Shown here in pieces: positions 1 to 13,900 of a DNA stretch of 38,061 nucleotides; the first letter of the stretch is position 1; every line of letters begins with the position of its first letter. The DNA is from Saccoglossus kowalevskii (lineage: Eukaryota > Hemichordata > Enteropneusta > Harrimaniidae), in assembly GCF_000003605.2 (NCBI RefSeq), contig NW_003148270.1:50540-88600 (forward strand), read 5' to 3'. Below the pieces are notes generated by a model. It saw nothing but the letters and a program-made list of their open reading frames with translations, searched no databases and was not told the DNA's origin. Position numbers and translations under genes: made by a program.

Positions 1-1808
1 CACCAGAGGGCGCAGTTCATGTGGGTCCATATCCAAAAAATGATCAGTAGGGTCAACTTAATATGTATACAAAGTTTCACGCTTTTAACCCAAAGCGCAC
101 GATTTTTAGCTTATCCGCCCCACTATAACCATTATTTAATTTCGAACGACACTTCCAAACCATCATACTTTGTTTCGTTCGCGAACGTAACTTGAACTAT
201 GACCTTTTGTTATGTGAACGTTCCAGGGCTGCTACCTCATTTCAACAATATGATTATCGAGACATTTACGTGATACAGGCAATGCTAACTCCTTAGGGCA
301 GAGAGCAGAGACACCAGGAACATATTGATGCCACGGCCATGTATTTAAAATGTGAGCGTGCAGACGGGCGATATTTCTGGGTTCACGCGCTCGAAAAATT
401 AAGCGGAAATTATTCAACATGCGGTTGCAAAAGCGAGTAAAAATAATGATCGAAAAGCATAAGCGACCAGGAGGTTGGTGTAATTAGTGCTGTACATTCA
501 GGTCCTTTGTAAAAATACGATTGGCCAAGATCTAAGGCGATGGTCGATCGAAACAGACTTGTTTTGCAAGTTTTAACGGCTACGTTCTGCTGAAGATATA
601 TGACTTCACTTTCGGAGTTATTACCGAAGATAACGTACGACAGCAAAAAAACAACATTTGGTTATGTGAAATGGATTAGCATTTATGTAGGTCCAATCAG
701 TACTGTTGTATCGTCTATTTCGTCAACCGAACGTTACTACCCGGACCTGCTCGACGATTATTATTGCAAATGTCATTTCTTTCTCCCTGGTCAATTAATC
801 CAGAATCAATTGGGTATAAGTACGTTATTTTAGAATTATTTTCATTTGGTTTCACGTGATAGTTATTCTGATTTATCATATAGCATTACAAACAGGAAGT
901 CCTCGGCATGGGTCAGAGTACTAGTACACCCCAGACCACTCGTTTTGATGTATGGTCCGGATGTGGCTTGTGGGTAAGAATAGAAAATGAATTACGATGA
1001 GGTTGTGATTATTTGGATTTTTGAGAACGGATTGTTACTATTGAAATGAAATTATAACGTCCAGGGGTGAATTGTTAATAGGTGAAGTGATTTTAAAATA
1101 CATAAGTAGTTCATCGTCTTGCGTACACCGCAACAACAAAGGTTTATTTTTCAACACGGATCTCCAGTCAAGAGGATGACGTTTGGACGTAACCCCGGAG
1201 TTTAACCATAGACAATATAGTAAGAAGGACAAGCAACTCCAGCGATTCTATTTTAGCAGGGTAGGCTGGAAAAAAGTTAAGCTGATTCAAACTAACCGTT
1301 AACATAAACTAAATGTTTATTTCGATTTCTCGTTAAATGCGTGTTTTTAGGCGGCGAGAGTCGTGAACTCTCCGAAATGCGTAATTTCGTTGACGAGAGT
1401 CGCCTACCGTATTCCAATCGGTATTCTAAATGGCCGTTGCTGATCACGAGTTCCCGTGTGTAGATGATTTGCTCGATGTTTTTTTTTGGATTTTGATGAC
1501 GGTGAAAATGATAGTGAAGAAGATCCAAAAGCAGGAGACACAGTAATTCATGTTAACAACCATGTGTGTGATTCAGAGCCCGGGCATCAACATCGAAAAT
1601 AGCGAAGATTTGCGTGTTTTTTTTGCGATCGTCACGTAAAAGAAACCCTTTGAAACGCTAACAAAAAACTGAAAATAGTGAAAATAAAATTATAAAGAAA
1701 ATCGTGCCCCATTTATACACAAGTATTCGAATTATTTTGTTGAAATTATTAATAAAAACAGGATATAACGTAGGTAGACGTGCATTCAGGCTGAAAGACT
1801 GGACGTGT
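1..1808. other. No gene supported at the left edge
   Basis: Only short open frames without recognisable motifs occur. I see no LDLa exon, RNA gene or repeat here. Confidence 0.6.
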
Positions 1809-2370
1809 AGTCAAGATGGCGACAGACGTGAAAACGGAATGAAAGTCTATTAAAAAAATGCGAGACAGAGAACAACAAGAAACAAGCGTGCATCATGAAA
1901 ACAATAATATTCGTGTATTTTGTCGAATACGGGGTACAAACTTACACATGCATTCCGTTTGAAAGAGTGCGAATAGGTAGTCAAGATGACGACAGACATG
2001 AAAACGGACGGATTGAAAGTTAATTTCAAAAAAAAGTGTAAGACAGAGAACAACAAAAAACGAGCACAGTCGGTTGAAAATAACTTAGTAATAAGAAGAT
2101 TCATGCATCATTATATCTAAAATATTCGAGTATTTTGTCAAAAACGGGGTACAACCTTAGAAATGAATTCCGGTTGAAAGAGTGTGAGCTATAGTCAAGA
2201 TGGTGACAGACGGGAAAACATACGGATTCAGTCTGTTTGAAAAAAAATGCGTGGCAGAGAACAATAAAAAACGAGCGTAGTCGGTGAACAATAACATAAT
2301 AAGAAGATTAATGCATCATGAAAACAAAAATATTTAAATATTTTGTCGAAAGGGGTACAAACTGAATATA
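1809..2370. repeat. Three-unit tandem repeat (170-214 bp units)
   Basis: Units begin AGTCAAGATGR at 1809, 1979 and 2193. Each carries gacagac, gacagagaacaa-type, gcatcat and attttgtcgaa-type blocks in the same order, followed by ggggtacaa. Unit 2 is the longest. Confidence 0.8.
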
Positions 2371-4766
2371 GCATGTACGGAACCGAAAATTACTGCCGTC
2401 TAAAACTAACTTTTAATTATATTCAATTAAACAGGAACATATATATTAAAAAGTAATATTTACTAGTGAACCGCGTTCACGAGAACATCTGATCACTATT
2501 GTGTGCTCGAAAGATGCGTATTGCAGAAAGAAAACGACTCGTTTGGGGAAAGATACTTGTAGTTCGATACGAAAGCAGTGACATCGCATCGTAGTAAATA
2601 TGACGTCATTGTTTACTTGCTCATTGTAATATTCCAGCCCAGCTTGCATTGGGCATACGACGTTTGACATTGGTGTTACTATACTACTATACTGTCTGAT
2701 TGGGAGTAAAACACGAAAGTGGAAGAGCTGTCCATGCATCGACCAATCAGACAAGAGCTCACAAACACCAACGAAATATTTGTTGCTGTACATAACAAAG
2801 GGGTTTGGCACTAAAAACATTGGAACGTTTATAGGCTTAACATTGGATTTAGATCGTGTTATAATCCAAATCCCCTAGAAAGAGTTGTGAGCACAAATTT
2901 GTATATGCTTCATTATGTGATTACTGTACAATAGTGAATAGTGCTTGATCATGAAACGCATTATTTGATATATTTTGTTTTCAAAAACGATAATGTCAAT
3001 GATTATTTACCATTTTATTTTTACCAGGTGTAAATACATTTTATAATATCAATATTTAGTTTGTGTTTTGCTTTTTCAAAGTGTTGCGATGATGAACTCT
3101 TTTTAATACATGTTCCTGGTGGATACACTTTACAAAGTGTGTGTCTAGTAAAAACACTTTTAAAAGTGTAGAGACAATAAGCACTTTTTATACATATTTC
3201 TGGTGGAAACACTTTTCACAACGTGTTCCTAATGCAAACACTTTACATAATGTGTTATATGCAAAAACATCCCTGATAATAAAAGCGTTTTCAAAATATA
3301 CACTTCTCGCAATTATGCAGATTATAAACAGTGGGACAAGCTGTTAAACACTTTAAATGTTTTATCGCAAAAACTTTAAAAATGTTTTATTTTAAAACAG
3401 TGGAGATTTTAAGAAAAACGCTTAATGTGTTTAATTATGGGAAAAAAAACCACCTAGATTTACAGTGTGGTATCTTATACTCGAATTAAATAAATGTCAA
3501 TATCGTTCATACGGTATAATATATTTCAATCTCAAAACCTCCTTAAATTCTGAAATTATGAATTCTAATCCATCCATGTAATGCTCACTTGACTATTGAG
3601 TACCACCATAGACTGAGTCAATGCTTGCTCTAAAACGACTTCTTATGTGGACCAATTGTCTTCTGTTAAATGTATACAAGTTGGAGTTGCCCCTAATAGC
3701 TGGCGTTACGTTGGTCTTATTTTGATTTCGATGCTGGACTGTTTCACGCTCGGCAATTGACAAATAGCCAGGTTCTCACATACTGTATATTTTACGATTA
3801 TCATTATTTTGTTAAGGTAGAGTAACTGTTGACGATGACTTATGGGTTAGAGATTTGATTTTTCAAAATCTCTGGATGGAAGCGTCAAATGTTATCCCGA
3901 AATATCCCTTACCATACCAAACATCATAGGTTCCATAACAAATCAAAAGAAATTCTTTATATATTCAATGCACATAGTTGGCAAACTCTTTTGTTTATCA
4001 GTGACAATTTCGCAATTGATTTTCCATTATTTGTCTTAACACATTTAACGTGAACATACAGCAGAATTTTTTTCTGCCATTTCCAATACCAGTGAATCGG
4101 CCAATTTTGTTTGGATTAGTGCCACATTTAAATCTTAAGTGATAAAGATGTAAATTGATTTGAACTTAATTTTCACTGACCTTAAATTTCACTACTTTGT
4201 TTTAACTGTTTTCACGAATCTGTCAAGAAAACAATTTGTTTTCTTGTTATTGCACATGATCATGTAGATTTTATTTAAAGAATTTAAGCGAAATTAAAAT
4301 CCAGTGAATAATTAATGCATTTACAGTATTTTGAATAATTCATTTTAAAACAATCAATTATATATACCTTAGTGGTTTAAGTCACTTTTTTAGTATTGCC
4401 TGCTTAAAGTAGAGTCCCGAATTTGTAACAATGTGTTACCAACAAAGTGTTCACCAATCTATACCTTAATTATGTATTCATGAACTACCAAGGATTTTAA
4501 TCAACATACATGAGTTTCGTTGCCATTTGTACATTAATATAAGACTTATCTAGACAAGTGTTATTTTGAATTGCATGTGCTTGTACTATGTAAATGGTGG
4601 GACATAACAAATGTTTTTGACAATCGTTAAATTGTTAAAATTTTGCATTTGTGTCGGTAGAAGGAAAAAATGACAAAGATTTATTATTTCTTGGGTGTTT
4701 GTAATGATACTCTTTTTTTATTTATACTATTTATTACGTATGTATCAGTATTCCACAATACCAGAA
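2371..4766. other. Region downstream of gene A without supported gene
   Basis: Apart from the palindrome cluster and the duplicated flank, I find nothing. A 124-codon open frame on the minus strand at 2446-2820 has no motif I recognise and no splice context. Confidence 0.55.
3110..3410. repeat. Cluster of short ACACTTT/AAAGTGT palindromes
   Basis: Several short inverted repeats recur every 30-40 bp, such as ACACTTTACAAAGTGTG (3126-3142) and ACACTTTTAAAAGTGT (3154-3169), followed by decayed versions to about 3400 (aacacttttcacaacgtgtt, aacactttacataatgtgtt, aacactttaaatgttt). Confidence 0.75.
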
Positions 4767-4772
4767 TTTATT
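4767..4772 (-). terminator. Poly(A) signal AATAAA of gene A
   Basis: AATAAA on the minus strand lies just after the exon 19 stop. A signal at nearly the same distance follows the gene B stop. Confidence 0.5.
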
Positions 4773-4784
4773 CAAAGTAAAACG

Positions 4785-4903
4785 TCACTTTTCTTCGCAT
4801 GATTTTTCATCAGAGTTGTCCCCACAGTTATCATAACCATCGCATTTCCATGACAACGCTTTACATAATCCATTATCGCAACGAAACTGGTCTTCCCCGC
4901 AAA
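4785..4903 (-). CDS. Gene A exon 19: terminal LDLa module 16 (six Cys)
   Basis: The acceptor is ATCAG in phase 1. The module reads [18 protein letters not shown], then [10 protein letters not shown], and ends CEEK and TGA. It is 119 nt long including the stop, exactly like the gene B terminal exon. An AATAAA lies 13 nt after the stop. Because exon 18 has lost its donor, this exon reaches the protein only if exon 18 is skipped. Confidence 0.7.
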
Positions 4904-7900
4904 CTGATTAAAAAAGAGTAAAATTTATTGACTTATTCATACGAATAATAACCGCGCGAGTTTGGTGATGTCAAGAACGCCGGACACAGTATCGTATTTA
5001 TTACGATTCAAGTCTAAAATAAATTAGTGTTTATAAAATGCTAATGATTCGTCGTCATCAGTAGGAAACCCGATAGTCTGTCGTAGTATTAAATAAATTT
5101 AACAGTCAATCAGAGCCCACAAATTGTTAGGAAACCGAAAACCTTGATGTTTTCCCGTTTTATTCATTACTATCAATGCATTGTGTGTTTATTTAAAGAC
5201 ATATTTACATTTGTGCCAAAAAAGTATCGTCGGCTAATATTTTTGAATAAGTACAGAAATGTTTGTAAAGCTGGTCACCACGACATTAACAATTCTTTGC
5301 AACAAGAGTACAACAACATACTGGATCACTCGAGACATGAAACACAGATAATGCATATTCAGTACGTAAACAAAATGAATAATAAATACCGGGCTTTGAA
5401 TGTCATGTCTTGAAAGCGAAGCACGGAAGGTATTACAAATTAGATGGTTTTAGTGTATCCAAAACATTCCTGCCATTAAAGACTTTGAAAATATTATAAT
5501 GATTGCAGTGCTCTGTTATGCGGACTGCTCTGTTGAACACAACGTTGTGTTGTTTTTCACGGACAATGACGATATAATTATTTGCTGTGCATTTCGTGTT
5601 ATATGATAATATAATTGATTATATTATTCATACTTATTCACAATTGTTTTCGTCTGAACCGTCTCCACAGTCGTCGTTGCCGTCACAGAGATAGTATATT
5701 GGAACACAATATCTCGTCTGTGAACACCGCATGGTAAACGCACGACATTCTGCAAAATGAACGAGATGACAACCATATTACAATCATCAAATTGACAGGT
5801 TATCTATTGTATTGTATTGAAATCAACGTGTAAGAACAATCCACTCACCACAATCCTTCTCGTCGCTTTTATCGGAGCAATCAAAGTTCATGTCACAGAC
5901 AGGAGAGGGATGATCTGGTCGTCGCGTCAATTCATAACCATTGTCACAGACAAAAGTCGCTATAAATATAAAATGTTCAGATTATACTCAAACAGCGAAT
6001 AAAGATGAAATCAAATGTACACAGCAATTATTTACAATGTAGTATGGAAGATGAGTCAAATAATACTTACTTTGTAGATATACTTTTATTTTTTAGATAG
6101 CAAACTTGATCTTCGTATTTTAGAGGGCATTGACAGTTTAACAAAAAAACGTTGGACAGTGCATTTACGAGTTCTTTAGATAACACGGTGATAATTCTCA
6201 ATTTGATTATCGCAGGACAAAATAGTAGTAACACGTATATATGACAGTGATATGTTTGAAAAAAATAACTTACCGCAATCCTGTTCGTCAGAATTATCGC
6301 CACAAGAGTCATATCCGTCACACCGATCATAATACCACTTACAAAGACCATTATCACATCGAAATCTGTCAGCACTGTCATCACATGCTAATTTTAACAA
6401 ATGAGATATGTTTGGCCATGATAAAGTGTTTACAATTCATTATGCCTATATTCTGTACATTAACAAATTTAAAATGAAACTATCAGACAATATATGTATA
6501 TGTATATAACATTTCTATGGGATTTCTACGTTTGAAAATCTCACAAAACGCAATTTATTCAAGAACAAAAATAAAAACAAAAACAAACAAAAAAACATGC
6601 ATTCATATTGGTAATCAAAAAGGCACACAATTTTAGTTTCTTAGCAATGAGCTAGACAGCTCTGTGATATACCTCATAAACATAGAATGACTGGAAACTT
6701 ACGACAATCTTGCTCATCACTTTGGTCAACACAATCGGGATATCCATCACAAGAAAAATTTCCTTGGGCTAGAACCTGTCCATTATCGCACACAAAGTAC
6801 ACTACAGCAAAAAATGTAATATTTACGGCTTGGTATGTACTTTGAATTGTGCACTCACAATTGTGTTATAACTTTAATATGAAGTCGTCATGCCAATCTC
6901 TTATCCATGCGTAACGTCATTGTCGTAATATGTTACAACAATAATGAATTCCTATAGCAACATGTTGGATGAGGAAAATGATCAATGTCAATTCGGCGGT
7001 CGTCGTCGCACCGCGTTTTGTTCTATAAGGGATTTATAGCGACATATACAACGCGTATAAAACACTAAAATTCGATAACGCGCTGTGCGGCGACCACCGC
7101 CCCTTTAACCTTAACATATTTATCTCAAACGTCTGAGTCGTTTTGATGTATTGGGCAACAATGAAAACATTCATTAAATGTGCCAAACTTTCTGTTCGAT
7201 TAGGGTCTATAGTATGAGTAACGCGATCATAATAGGTTGTCTCCGCATTTTGTTTATGATTAGAAAAATAATATTATGCCACACCAAACACATTTTGCAA
7301 CAGATTGGTGCTATGAAAACTTCCAAAAATAGAATAAATACACGATGAATATTTCATTTTTTTTACATTAACATTTTTAAAATATGAACTGAAGTCTGCC
7401 ATAAAGAACATCAATATTAATATAGTTTCATGTTATGATGTAACTCACCACAATTTTTCTCATCACTGTTGTCACCACAGTCATCGTAGTTATTACATAT
7501 GCTTTGCTCAGGTTTACATAAACCATTATCACACTTGAACGCGCCTACATCGCATTCTAGAAACATGAGGTATCACGGGTAATGGAAAAAAACAAACAAT
7601 CACTAGCTGAGTTTAATAACGATTCCTTTCATACAACATCAAAATATAAACGCTACACACGACAACAACAACAGAAACAACAATATAAATTGTAAATTAA
7701 ATCAAACAAAACAATGATTTTGTCTGGTTCTCTGTATGGGACCATTGATGTGTGACTTATGCTTGATGTAAGAACGCAGTACAAGATATGTTGTGATTCA
7801 ATCGTACCTTAGAAATGACGTTAAACTGGCAGACGGAATAATGATATACATAAGTATTTTTACTGCAAATGTATAATGTTCGTGAAAATATTGTATAATT

Positions 7901-10900
7901 GAATCTTACCACAATTCTTCTCATCCGATTTGTCTTCGCAATTAAACCAATAATCGCACTCAGAATCGAAAGGAACCAAACTTCCGTCGTCACACTGAAA
8001 ATCAGCTGAATAGACAATTGGAGACGAGTTAATACTCATGAGTGAATTTCTGGCAGGTTACAATTTGAAGTGTAACGATAGCAAATGTATGCGAAAATAA
8101 TATTTTGATTTCTCTTTGTGTGTAAAATGAGAACATGTGGTTACTTTGTGTTGAAATAGGACAACAGGGTTATTTGTTATATGTGGTGAGACTACATGGT
8201 TGCATTGGCATTGTCTTTGAATCAAAGGCCACGCTTCTTAGAAACATAGAAAGTTGTGGTTTTCATAACGTAGTCTCTTTTGCCATCCCCATGAATGCTA
8301 TATTAATTTTCTATGACAATGAGCAGATACCAGAAAATGATATTTCATTGAGGAACTGCAAAACAGTAATGTTGACATACAATCACAAAACTGTTTATCA
8401 ACAATCAAAGATGTCGAGAAATTAATATAGCTGCTACATATTTATAATTACTAATAAGCAGTCATTGGATACGTCAAATAGAATTTAATGATTGGCCGTT
8501 TTCATCGATGATGTCATTGTTTTTTTTGATTCAAGGCTACAGTCACATGTGTCTCAGTGATCTTTGTACATAGAAAAAAAACTTTTGTAACATTCAAAGC
8601 ACAATATCGTGTTAATATCAAAAAAACTCACCACATAATTCTGTACTTTCATCAGATCCATCACTACAGTCTTCAGCGCCATTACATCGCAGCCAAAGGC
8701 CGACACAACTACCATCTCCACACGTAAAATCGTAGTACTCGCATACTATATATATATATATCGATATGATTATGTATAATATTTGAATGGTATTGTTCCG
8801 TCGAAAGCAATATAAACAGGCATTTAATTTTAATGAATTGCGAGACTTATCGTCACTTGTATTGTTGACAGAACGTGTTACCGACGTAGTGCAAAATACA
8901 AATATCGTCATATCTCAGCAAGCGTTATGTTCGGTGTTTCTTGTTTGCTGAATTACATAGCAGTGGTGTTGAATGATAAACGGGTCACATGTTAATGTTG
9001 GTTTTGAGTGAAGTGTAGTATGACACAAGTAGTATGTTTGACCACTAACATGGCCAATATCACATTTTTAATGCTCTGAAAGAGTTTAAGACTCGATATG
9101 GTTCAATTCTACTCACTAATTGTAATGACTAACGTTTCTATATTGAAATATTCAATTTGTGAATAAACATCATTGAACAAAAGTACATTTACGACCACAC
9201 CACCAATTTACTACTACCACCACATAACATTAACAAACACTAGCATCACCAAGTACCCCTTATTATCAACGAACACACAAGGCAGGATGGGGGATATTAA
9301 AGACAATACTTCTACAGTTCCAGTAGAAGTTATTCAGAATTTCAAAAATAATTTCGTCCATATATATGTAAAGTGAGAAATTGTTCAAAATATAACGGAG
9401 TTTTTTAAACCGACCACATTAACAATAAGTGTGTGGTTCCCCGAAAGGTGTGTGACGTTTATACACGATTCAATGTATCATAATGCACCAAAATGTATAT
9501 CAGATATGTAAATCAATTATGCAAATTATATAACACACGACAGCGCATTACGAGGTTATGTATCATACTTAACGTCACTGTATTTCAGAGTAATTTATCT
9601 ATATAATGCAAGACATCGTAACTCATCTGACATTGCACATATTAAGGATGAACTATTTAAAAGTACCAACGATATTCAAGAGTGATTACTAGTCTTAACA
9701 CAAACTTTAAAAAATATCATATGCTAAAATTTGAATTTTGTAGAGCTATGGAGTATTAACAGTGTGGAATGAAACATAAAAAAAAATATGCTGTGATGGT
9801 TCTGCGTGTGAAGGTGTGTTAACATCTTAAATCACAATCAATCTTACCACAGTTGTCTTCATCGCTGTTATCACCACAGTCATCATAGTGGTTACACACT
9901 GAATGACTTTCGTCAATACATCTTCCGTTTGTACATTGAAATTGATCATCTTTGCATTCTATAATAACACAAATAAATATCATAACATGCCCATAATTTG
10001 TAATCGATTATGTTATTGTTAAAGGTTATCGAAGAATCATCTATTACTCCATTGCGTGTCATTGTCCAGGTATGCAAAATATAAAATCATAATAAAATAT
10101 AAACGATTTTACTTAACGTGTTTATCGACTAGATACGTCTGTGGAACACCTACTTAGTGGGTCATTGTGTGTATTTTACAAAAAGCCGAAATAACGCATG
10201 TTGATTCATTATCGTTAAATTATATTTTTTTTTCAAAGTCTCGTATTGAAGTCAAATCGATTCTATATTCTACAGTTTCTCACATATGCTAAACACTTCA
10301 TTTTTGGCTAAATAAATATTTATGTTATCATTTGTCACTGTTAAATATTATTATATCTTACACCTGTTTTTCACATTGGTAAGTAAAGTTCGCCAAATAT
10401 TAAATGATACACACGGCTGTAAGGATTCATTAAAACAATTCATGAGCACAAAACAGTTGACAAGTACATTACAATACATATTTATTCTGGTTGTGGCTCC
10501 AATTTACATAATCTGTTTGGTGTTCGTCGTTACTGAAATACTCACCACAATTGAGTTCATCTGTGAAATCTTCACAAATAGGCCAACCATTACATCGTTC
10601 CCATGGACCAAAACATCTACTACTGTTTTTACACTTTTCCATGGGAGGACGACAATCAGCTGTTAACAAACATAATTTCATTATTATAAATTCCATTCAA
10701 AGTTGTTTTTCACTTTAAATAGATGTTTTATAGTAGAACAGCTTATTTTATATTTCCTGGGAAAATTTTCATTATACTTGTACACCTACCCTAGAAACAA
10801 AATGTATTCATTGGTCTATAAGTGTGAGGAAATCGCCGACACATTTCGACCCTTTGTATTTAATTTGGTAGCATGAACAAGAACCGCAAAGATCACTATA

Positions 10901-13900
10901 TGGTTCGAGTGTTTTGTTAGTAGTAAATACCGCTATCTTGATTGACCAGGCGAGTCCTAAAATAAGGTTGAGTGGGATGAAAGGTGACCGTAAAATGATC
11001 ATAAATTTATTGTGTTAAATCGTGAAGCTATTGTCTCAAGGCACCATGAAAATGGCATTCTTTTCTTTGTTACAACTCCACAGATCACAATGTTAAAGAA
11101 AACTTTATTTTGTTTGCCACTTTTTAAAACCCGTAGTTGTTAAATAATTTGAAAACAATAACAAGTACTCCATCATTCGCTATATATATTTTTCAGCCTA
11201 TGTCACCAGACTCAAATTTAAGATATGATAAGATATATTATCTCTGCCACAGGAACCTATGTTAAAAGCACTATAATACTTACAAAATGACCACTATCCA
11301 CTAAAACACAATCATCATTTTCTCAATAATTAAGCTGGTGGCCCCAACCCTTTTAAAGTCAATAAGTGAACTAAATGTACCTTAATGCACCTATGTTACA
11401 GTTGAGTAAAGAGATGATTATCTTAATTGTCTGGGACTACTTTTGATACTTTAGATTATTGTCACTTTGTGAGTACTTGTGATCATGACCTCGTGTGTTT
11501 GGATAAAGAACCCACGATTTTGGGGTCAAACGTTAGAATTCCATACTGTTTGGATTCGTTCATTGACATCTTTGCAGGCGCATTTAACATAGGAGACTCG
11601 GATATCCTGATGACGAACTGATTACAGCTAATTGCTTAGAGTATTTAGTTATAAAATTTGGGTATTCGGATTAGAAAATCACTTACGATACACCGGATTA
11701 AAGCTAATGATGAGAAGAAATAATAACGAAAGGCATACCGGTACTGTCATAATATTTAGAGAAACCGACTTTATAATTATAATTATTAGTATTATAATAT
11801 TTTCAGGTGAGGATGTTGTGGAACTGAAACACTATGGATAAAGACATAATTAGCTATAAGATTATATATGATACGCATCGGTGATGTATTTCAAAAACCC
11901 ATTGATCATACAGTAATGAATTGGAGACGAAAACAGGAATGCGTGGAATGGTTATTGCATCTACTGACAGTTTTAGCATGTTTTCCGAGCCGATGGTACA
12001 CAATAATACGAAACTTGTTTGGCGTAACGGTGAACTATATTGAAAGTGAAAAGTATTTCGTGCAGACAATAAGCATTTGAGGCATTGTAGGTGTGTGGAA
12101 TAATACATTGCCATTGACAGAATACTTACATTATTTTGCTCATGCGATGAGAAAATCGAGAAGCACAGAACATCACCCCGCCTCAATAATACTTTGCGGG
12201 TCTAGTGACATTGAAACTCATTAGTGTTATAAAGGCATATTTTCAGCGTTAAAATTGTTATTCGTTGTCACTTCCTTATGTGTATTGTTTTGACGCGTCT
12301 ATTCATTTCAGTACTTGAGTTTGAAAAATAAGAACAATTCAGCCTTTCGTTGAATACTTCACGTAAATAGTTATGGCATAAATCATCACTAACAATCAAA
12401 ACTAATAGTAAATTGCAATCTCGACAAATCCCGTTGTTGTAATTTGGCCACGCCATAACTTCCGTCATCGTGATATTATTTCTGACGTGAGGTCAAAGAA
12501 TAATCAATCTTTTATTTGTAAGGTTTTATGTTCGCGTTTCTTGTGTTATTATTATTCTCCATTATTATTCATCTGTCACTGAAACGCCGTGAGTTACAGC
12601 GTGCTGTAATTTTGAGGTATTTTACGGGATATTTTCAGCCTACCATATTAGGAAATATGAATTCCAAATATGGAATGATTACGCGTGTAAGCGTACTCTA
12701 ATAATAAAAACAAACATGACTGCCACCAGGGTTTGACCGAACTCCATAAAAAGATGTTCGCTAATTTTGTTTTAAACTTTTTAGATTTCGGCAATTCCAT
12801 GATGTATCCTTGGTAGGAAAAGATGTATAATAATACGGTTATTACGAAGCTACCTCTAAGTATGCACCAGACAGTGCGCGTCGGTCCAAACTGCCGCTGT
12901 ACTGTCTTCGTGCATACTTTGAGGTATTTTCGTAATAACCTTATATGACAACTCTGTGACATGAGGCTGTAACAAGGTTTTGTAAGCTACACTTAATAGA
13001 AATAGATAGAAAAATAACCACTTATGCAAAATTATACCACAATAAGGATTCATAATAATTCATGAATACATTCTCAGTTTTCTATACACTTTTTCACACT
13101 TGATTTGTGAATATTATTTTCAGCGTGCAGATTTTGATTTGGAATATTGTGAATTATATTCTATTAATCTGGTAAAATTGGAACTATTTATTGGCTGTAT
13201 AAATGGAATATATGTTGCCCTTTGCTGCTGATAATGCATCACAATTATATTATATTATATTATATTATATTATATTATATTATATTATATTATATTATAT
13301 TATATTATATTATATTATATTATATTATATTATATTATATTATATTATATTATATTATATTATATTATATTATATTGTATTATATTATATTATATTAGAT
13401 TAGATTAGATTAGATTAGATTAGATTATCATTGTATATTATTGTCGTTTATTGGTTTGTAATTTGGATGTAAATAATGCCTTATTATTATTTCATCTTTG
13501 CACAATTAATTGTTGGGAATACTTACGACAATTAACCTCGTCTTCTCCATTAGCACAGTCAGGAATTCCATTACAAACTTGGTCCATATGAATACAGTCT
13601 TCATCATTGCACCGATACATTAAGTCTCTTAAACATTCAGTAACATAAGCACCAGGAATGGAGGCTAAAAATAAAATGATGCATTAAAAAAACAAGAATA
13701 AACGTACGCTCCTAGCTTCGATGGCATGAGTTTAAGTAACATAATTTACTACTTTTTTAATCACAGGAAACCTGCCTGAATACTATCGGCAATATTAACT
13801 TGACCTATATAGCTCGATAAGTATTTACAGCTGCTTATACAGAAACTTTCAAATAGAAATCTTATAAATTTGAGCAATAACAATTTATATAGATATACAT

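Larger units (their letters stand above)
4390..7560. repeat. Segmental duplication, copy A (exons 14-19 and flanks)
   Basis: This block matches 34940-38030 in exons, much of the introns and about 400 bp downstream of the stop (for example the shared caagtgttattttraattkcatgtgcttgtact-type stretch near 4556 and 35092). A weaker match, with aaaacctcct, lies near 3535 and 34886, which suggests copy A carries extra sequence around 3570-4330. Confidence 0.85.
10660..13526 (-). other. Intron 9 of gene A (2.9 kb)
   Basis: It holds the pentanucleotide array and one 362-bp repeat copy. A minus-strand stretch at 10808-10960 ([18 protein letters not shown]) is cysteine-rich but not an LDLa module. No other exon is seen. 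Confidence 0.6.

Noticed and set aside
2446-2820. Minus-strand open frame of 124 codons
   Set aside because: No recognisable domain, no splice context and no neighbour logic; length is possible by chance in a window this size.
5817-6002. Plus-strand open frame of 61 codons
   Set aside because: It is the antisense of LDLa exon 17 and flanking introns.
8135-8425. Plus-strand open frame of 96 codons between exons 12 and 13
   Set aside because: It lies inside a gene A intron on the other strand and shows no motif I can recognise.
13203-13403. Open frame of repeated Tyr-Ile-Leu residues
   Set aside because: It is the translation of the 5-bp TATAT array; the frame is open only because the repeat lacks stops.
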